Source of the DNA: Micrococcales bacterium
GTDB lineage: Bacteria; Actinomycetota; Actinomycetes; Actinomycetales; Cellulomonadaceae
Assembly: GCA_009777345.1 (NCBI GenBank)
Contig: WRMB01000037.1
Location: 1-36,058 of the forward strand
Direction of reading: 5' to 3'
Length of the DNA: 36,058 nt
In this document: piece by piece, positions 32,775-36,058 of the stretch
Layout: each line of letters opens with the position of its first letter
Numbering within the stretch: position 1 is the first letter of the stretch
Translations under genes and position numbers: made by a program
The notes under the pieces: model-generated
Told to the model about the DNA's origin: nothing
Database searches by the model: none
Seen by the model: the letters and a program-made list of their open reading frames with translations, nothing else

Positions 32775-34106
32775 TCAAGTGCTGCGGAGGATGTCGTCGA
32801 GGCAGAAGGTGGCGTAGAGGGGGACGGAACGCAGGTGGGGTTCGCGTCCGAACTGCTTGGTGGAGCAGCGCACCGCGTAGGGAGGGTGGTGACGCTGGGC
32901 GTAGACGCCCAGGCTCTTGGAGCGGACGTTGTCGGCGGACTTCACCTCGAGCGGCAGCACGCGCATCTGGTCGTCGACGACGAGGAAGTCGACCTCGGCG
33001 GTGTTACCAGAGGTCCAGTAGCCGCTGGCGACCCCGGCGGCTTCGAGAGACTGCTTGACCAGGTTCTGGGCCAGGGCACCGTGGAAGACCGAGGAGATGA
33101 CGCGTCGGGCGTCGTCGTCGAGGTAGACCTGCGGGCGGACGCCCAGCGCCTGGGACAGCAGACCGACATCGGCCAGGTAGGTCTTGAAGAACGTCCCGTC
33201 GGGCACCGGACGCAACGGGGCGGACGGTGGTTGCTCCACCAGACGGTGGCGGTGAACCAGACCGGCGTTCTCCAACCAGGCGAAAGCCGCTTCGTACTGC
33301 TCGGCCCGGGCGCCCTTGGCCATGTCCGCCAGTTTGAACTTACGGTTCTGGCGCGCCAGCTGGCGCGGTGCGGAGTCCCAGATCGCCCGGACCCGGGCGG
33401 CGGTCGCGTCGTCGAGGTAGAGGCTGGCGTCGGCGGCGTACAGGTGGGCGATATCGCCCTGCACCTGGCGGACCTGGTCCCAGTCGCCGGAGGTGACCAG
33501 ACGCTCGACCGCAGCTGGCATCCCGCCGACCATGAGGTAGCGGCGCAGCTGCGCCAGGGCCTCGTCGTGGGCGACGAACGGGCGGTCCTCGGCCAGGCAG
33601 GCGCGGATGGCGTCCGGCCAGGTGTCCCGACCGGTCGCCCAGCAGTACTCCTCGAACGTCATCGGGTGCATGGTGGCGATCTCTACCTTGCCCACCGGGA
33701 ACGAGAACCGGGGTTCGCGGTGGACGGTGACACCGAACAGGCTCCCGGTGGCCACCACCCGCAGACCAGGGGCCTGCTCGGCGAAATACTTCAGGGCGGT
33801 CAGGGCTGGCTGGCACAGCTGCACCTCGTCCAGCACGACGAGGGTGTCACCCGGGGTGATCGGCACGCCGAGCAGCAGCCCGAGATCCTCGACGATGCGC
33901 CAGGGGTCGAGGACTCCGTCGAACACCCTGGTCAACCGGGCCAGGTCGGTCTGGAAGTTGACGTAGGCCGTCTTGGCGAACCGGTCGGCGCCCAGCTGGC
34001 GCGCCGAGTACGTCTTGCCGACCTGCCGCGCTCCCAGGAGCACCAGAGGCAGGGCGTCGTCGGTCTGGGCCCACCGGGCCAGCCGCGCTTCGATCGTCCG
34101 CCGCAC
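32775..34106 (-). CDS. ATPase with AAA_14 and DUF4143 domains
   Basis: A 443-aa protein from GTG 34106, chosen because AAGGAGA lies 8-9 nt upstream; ATG 34127 would add seven basic residues. The AAA_14 domain has Walker A LLGARQVGKTYSARQ and Walker B LVVLDEVQLCQ, with sensor ATGSLFGV. The motif EIATMHPMTFEEYCW and a winged-helix part follow (FFKTYLADVGLLSQ). The C-terminal DUF4143 domain has AEVDFLV and LPLEVKS, a PD-(D/E)xK-like arrangement (D-x-LV, E-VK). The family is widespread and its function is largely unknown. A large inverted repeat overlaps its promoter and may be its own operator. It lies inside a segment bounded by direct repeats. Confidence 0.92.
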   Translation of the reverse strand: MRRTIEARLARWAQTDDALPLVLLGARQVGKTYSARQLGADRFAKTAYVNFQTDLARLTRVFDGVLDPWRIVEDLGLLLGVPITPGDTLVVLDEVQLCQPALTALKYFAEQAPGLRVVATGSLFGVTVHREPRFSFPVGKVEIATMHPMTFEEYCWATGRDTWPDAIRACLAEDRPFVAHDEALAQLRRYLMVGGMPAAVERLVTSGDWDQVRQVQGDIAHLYAADASLYLDDATAARVRAIWDSAPRQLARQNRKFKLADMAKGARAEQYEAAFAWLENAGLVHRHRLVEQPPSAPLRPVPDGTFFKTYLADVGLLSQALGVRPQVYLDDDARRVISSVFHGALAQNLVKQSLEAAGVASGYWTSGNTAEVDFLVVDDQMRVLPLEVKSADNVRSKSLGVYAQRHHPPYAVRCSTKQFGREPHLRSVPLYATFCLDDILRST

Positions 34107-34124
34107 GCACCCTCTCCTTCGATG

Positions 34125-34179
34125 CACAGGTTCCTATGAAAAAGTGTACACGGAACGCACTTCTTCATAGGAACTTGTG
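34125..34179. promoter_or_regulatory. 22-bp inverted repeat before the DUF4143 ATPase gene
   Basis: Arms 34125-34146 and 34158-34179 are reverse complements at 20 of 22 positions, around an 11-nt spacer. The spacer region includes GTGTACAC. The arms contain GTTCCTATGAA. Its AT content is much higher than that of its surroundings. A site this size next to the start of a DUF4143 gene suggests an operator or a recombination-type site. Confidence 0.65.
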
Positions 34180-34187
34180 TGGTGGTG

Positions 34188-34313
34188 CGTCCCCAGTGCC
34201 GACTGCCGCACCGACCGCGCCCGACCCTCCGGCGTCAGTGAGCCCGCGAGGGACGAAGCCCCGGACGAGGGACGAAGCAATAGGTTCGTCCCTCGTCCGG
34301 AGCTTCGTCCCTC
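34188..34313. repeat. Family P1 copy 4 with a 60-bp left flank
   Basis: Palindrome 34248-34313: arms 34248-34276 and 34285-34313, loop GCAATAGG. At one position the T:A pair of copies 1 and 2 is replaced by C:G on both arms, a compensatory change. The left flank matches 30850-30910. The element lies between the DUF4143 promoter and the end of the next gene. Confidence 0.88.
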
Positions 34314-34340
34314 GACCATGCTGGGTCGTGCGGGTGGCCG

Positions 34341-35828
34341 TCACAGCGATGCCGTCCACCGGTCCACCAGTTCGACGAACACTTCTTCGTCCATGTCGGC
34401 GAGCACTTCCGCTCCCCGGGGCCATCCGCCCGCCTGCCAGGCGGCCAGGAGCTGCCCCAAGGCTGCGTCCGGGTCATGCCCGGCGTAGGTCCGGGCGAGC
34501 CGCACCCGGTCGTCCACCACGAAATACGAGTCCTCCAGGACCAGGCCAACCGAAACTGTGTCGAGCAGGACCCGAGCCGTGTCTGTCGCGCCGACGTCGA
34601 CGAGAGCAGCAAAGAGGCGATTCGCCTTGGCGCCACACTCGTACTCGGTGAAATAGGCAGGTGCGCCCGCCTCTTTGGAACGTCGTGCCCGGCTGCTGAG
34701 AGCTAACGCCGAGTCTCGTGCCTGGTCGTACGTCGTGCTCCAGTCCTGACCGGTCCGCGCCAGCCCCCGCAGCGCACCTGACAGGAGCAGAAGATGGTTC
34801 CACTCGCCGGGAGCGCGTTCGGCGACCAGCTGTTCTACCCGCTCGGACCGCGAGGTGACAACCAGAGACTCGGCGATCAGCTCCCACTCGGGCACGTTGC
34901 CGCGAAAATCTGGGTCCATCCCTGTCTTGCGGAGCGACAGCGCCTCTTGCTGGACGAAGTCGGGCAACGACGGGTCTGGGTCTGGGACACCAGGAACCAG
35001 CAGCTCTGCTTCTGCACGAAAAGCCTCCTCGTGCGCGACGGCCGCCGCGACCGCATCGTCGTCGCGGCCAAGGCCGCACAGGGCGACGGCCAGGCACGTG
35101 CGCACCGGGTCAGGCCCCGCCAGCTCGAACTCCCAGCCTTCCCGGCCGTCGTCGGCAAGATCACGCTCGATACTGGTGACGAGCGTCGCCAACGGTGCCT
35201 GCTCACCACGTCTCACCAGCAGGAGCGCAAGCTCCGGCAACCCGCTGTCGGGCGAGATCGCTTCGAGGGGCACCTGGTCGAGCGGTCCGAGCAGCCTCAG
35301 CGCGTCTTCCACGCGATCCCGTGCGACGAGGGCTGGCAAGACCACGGTGAACAGAGCCTGGCACTGAAGATGCTCGTCGTCTTTCCACACCGAGCTGGCC
35401 GCAGTCGACTCGCACAGCGACCAGGCGTCGTCTACCCGGCCGACGCAGATCATCCGGTTCACAACATGGTTGAACAGGTCGTATGCAGGGTCCTGGTTGT
35501 CGAGGGTTCCTGCCACGGCGTGCTCGACGATCTCGTCTGGTGCCAGGCTGCACAGGTCCAGCTCGTGACGCACAAGGTCCGCGAACTGGTCCCGAGCTGC
35601 CTTGTCGACATGGTCTGGCACACCCAGAGCAGCCTGTCCGTCGCTGTTCTCGACGAACGAGTGAACGACCTGCTCGGCGACACGCTCCAGGTCCGAACCC
35701 TCGCACGCCATGGTCGCGGCGACTGCCTGGGCACGAGCAACCTGGCCGTGGCGGACTAGAACGCCGACAAGTTCCCGCCGCGTCGCGCGCGGGCCGGTGA
35801 AAACCGCTTCCCAGAGTTGTTCGAGCAC
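34341..35828 (-). CDS. Alpha-helical repeat (TPR-like) protein, 495 aa
   Basis: An acidic, almost entirely helical protein beginning MLEQLWEAVFTGPRATRREL. Repeated helix pairs such as DAWSLCESTA, EDALRLLGPLDQVP, LAVALCGLGRDDDAVAAAVA and LARTYAGHDPDAALGQLLAA suggest TPR- or Sel1-like repeats used for protein binding. No enzymatic or membrane motif is visible. The start is GTG 35828, with GAGGTAGGA upstream; TAGGAT five bases before it may also act as a -10. It follows direct repeat B and precedes P1 copy 4, downstream of the DUF4143 gene on the same strand. Function unknown; a sensor or scaffold role for an accessory system is only a guess. Confidence 0.75.
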   Translation of the reverse strand: MLEQLWEAVFTGPRATRRELVGVLVRHGQVARAQAVAATMACEGSDLERVAEQVVHSFVENSDGQAALGVPDHVDKAARDQFADLVRHELDLCSLAPDEIVEHAVAGTLDNQDPAYDLFNHVVNRMICVGRVDDAWSLCESTAASSVWKDDEHLQCQALFTVVLPALVARDRVEDALRLLGPLDQVPLEAISPDSGLPELALLLVRRGEQAPLATLVTSIERDLADDGREGWEFELAGPDPVRTCLAVALCGLGRDDDAVAAAVAHEEAFRAEAELLVPGVPDPDPSLPDFVQQEALSLRKTGMDPDFRGNVPEWELIAESLVVTSRSERVEQLVAERAPGEWNHLLLLSGALRGLARTGQDWSTTYDQARDSALALSSRARRSKEAGAPAYFTEYECGAKANRLFAALVDVGATDTARVLLDTVSVGLVLEDSYFVVDDRVRLARTYAGHDPDAALGQLLAAWQAGGWPRGAEVLADMDEEVFVELVDRWTASL

Positions 35829-35857
35829 TCTTCATCCTACCTCGTCAGGGTTTTGAT

Positions 35858-36037
35858 CGACCGGCTACGGGTGCCGTCCGCCGTGCCCGTCCGGGAGCTA
35901 CGCGACCGGATCATGGTGCTTGCGAGAGTTCTCGCCAGGGTTGCTGGCCGGTACGTCGCATCAGTTCGATACTTCTGTCGCCGGGTTGGGGGGGTAAAAC
36001 TCCAAATCCCCCCACAAAAAATCAAAAAACAGGCCGG
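35858..36037 (+). repeat. Direct repeat B with a degraded palindrome P2 copy 3
   Basis: The flank 35858-35961 matches 32557-32659 at about 90%. From 35962 the sequence follows P2 (GTTCGATACTTCTGTCGC) and then becomes a G/A-run version of it, keeping the TAAAACTC centre. The pattern looks like poor consensus at a contig end rather than evolution. Confidence 0.8.
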
Positions 36038-36058
36038 GGGGGGGCCCGCCGGGGGGGC
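36038..36058. other. Low-quality G/C-run tail at the window end
   Basis: The last bases are almost pure G and C runs with no match to the repeat. They should be treated as unreliable sequence. Confidence 0.6.

Noticed and set aside
28940..34313. CRISPR array from repeated 66-bp sequences
   Set aside because: Copies are 1-2 kb apart, palindromic over their whole length and separated by genes; there are no regular spacers and no cas genes.

Overview
This window comes from a high-GC actinomycete. Third codon positions are almost all G or C, many genes start with GTG, and several promoters place a -10-like hexamer 6-7 nt before the start codon, as in leaderless transcripts. The gene set fits an actinobacterium too: a SigE-family sigma factor, a Ssd/CpaE-like ATPase, a RipA-like NlpC/P60 endopeptidase, and ppa divergent from dacB. 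I cannot fix the genus from sequence alone; a Micrococcales or Propionibacteriales relative is plausible. The last ~75 bases degenerate into G- and A-runs inside a palindromic repeat, so the right edge looks like a real contig end with poor consensus.

Layout. 0-4.6 kb: a possible partial gene at the left edge, an unrecognised protein, a COG1106-type AAA ATPase, and a sigma factor with its likely membrane anti-sigma partner. 4.9-8.1 kb: a large KAP-family membrane P-loop NTPase with locally lower GC, followed by a perfect 67-bp palindrome. 8.4-11.8 kb: a three-gene operon of histidine kinase, response regulator and a DUF4097-type membrane protein. 11.8-12.4 kb: a BrnT/BrnA-like toxin-antitoxin pair with an operator palindrome. 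12.4-22.4 kb: mostly core genes (Ssd-like ATPase, NAD-type malic enzyme, three proline-rich membrane proteins, NlpC/P60 endopeptidase, ppa, dacB). 22.6-25.6 kb: a DUF4235 protein and a copZ-copA copper efflux pair. 25.6-28.9 kb: an autoregulated TetR-ABC exporter operon.

28.9-36 kb is accessory and repeat-rich. It holds a DUF234-type ATPase, a small conserved protein, a class C beta-lactamase-like serine hydrolase, an AAA_14/DUF4143 ATPase and an alpha-helical repeat protein. They are separated by two families of long palindromes, one 66 bp and one 67 bp, and by ~80-160-bp direct and inverted repeats. The palindromes show compensatory base changes, a precise one-unit deletion derivative, and a related member far away at 20.3 kb.

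The most unusual feature is this palindrome system. Two sequence-unrelated families (and a divergent third sequence) share the same size and plan: each arm carries a short motif twice at 19-20 bp spacing, so each element carries it four times. They sit next to multi-domain P-loop ATPases and also at convergent gene ends. Whether they are terminators, mobile palindromes or protein-binding sites for the ATPases cannot be decided from the sequence alone.
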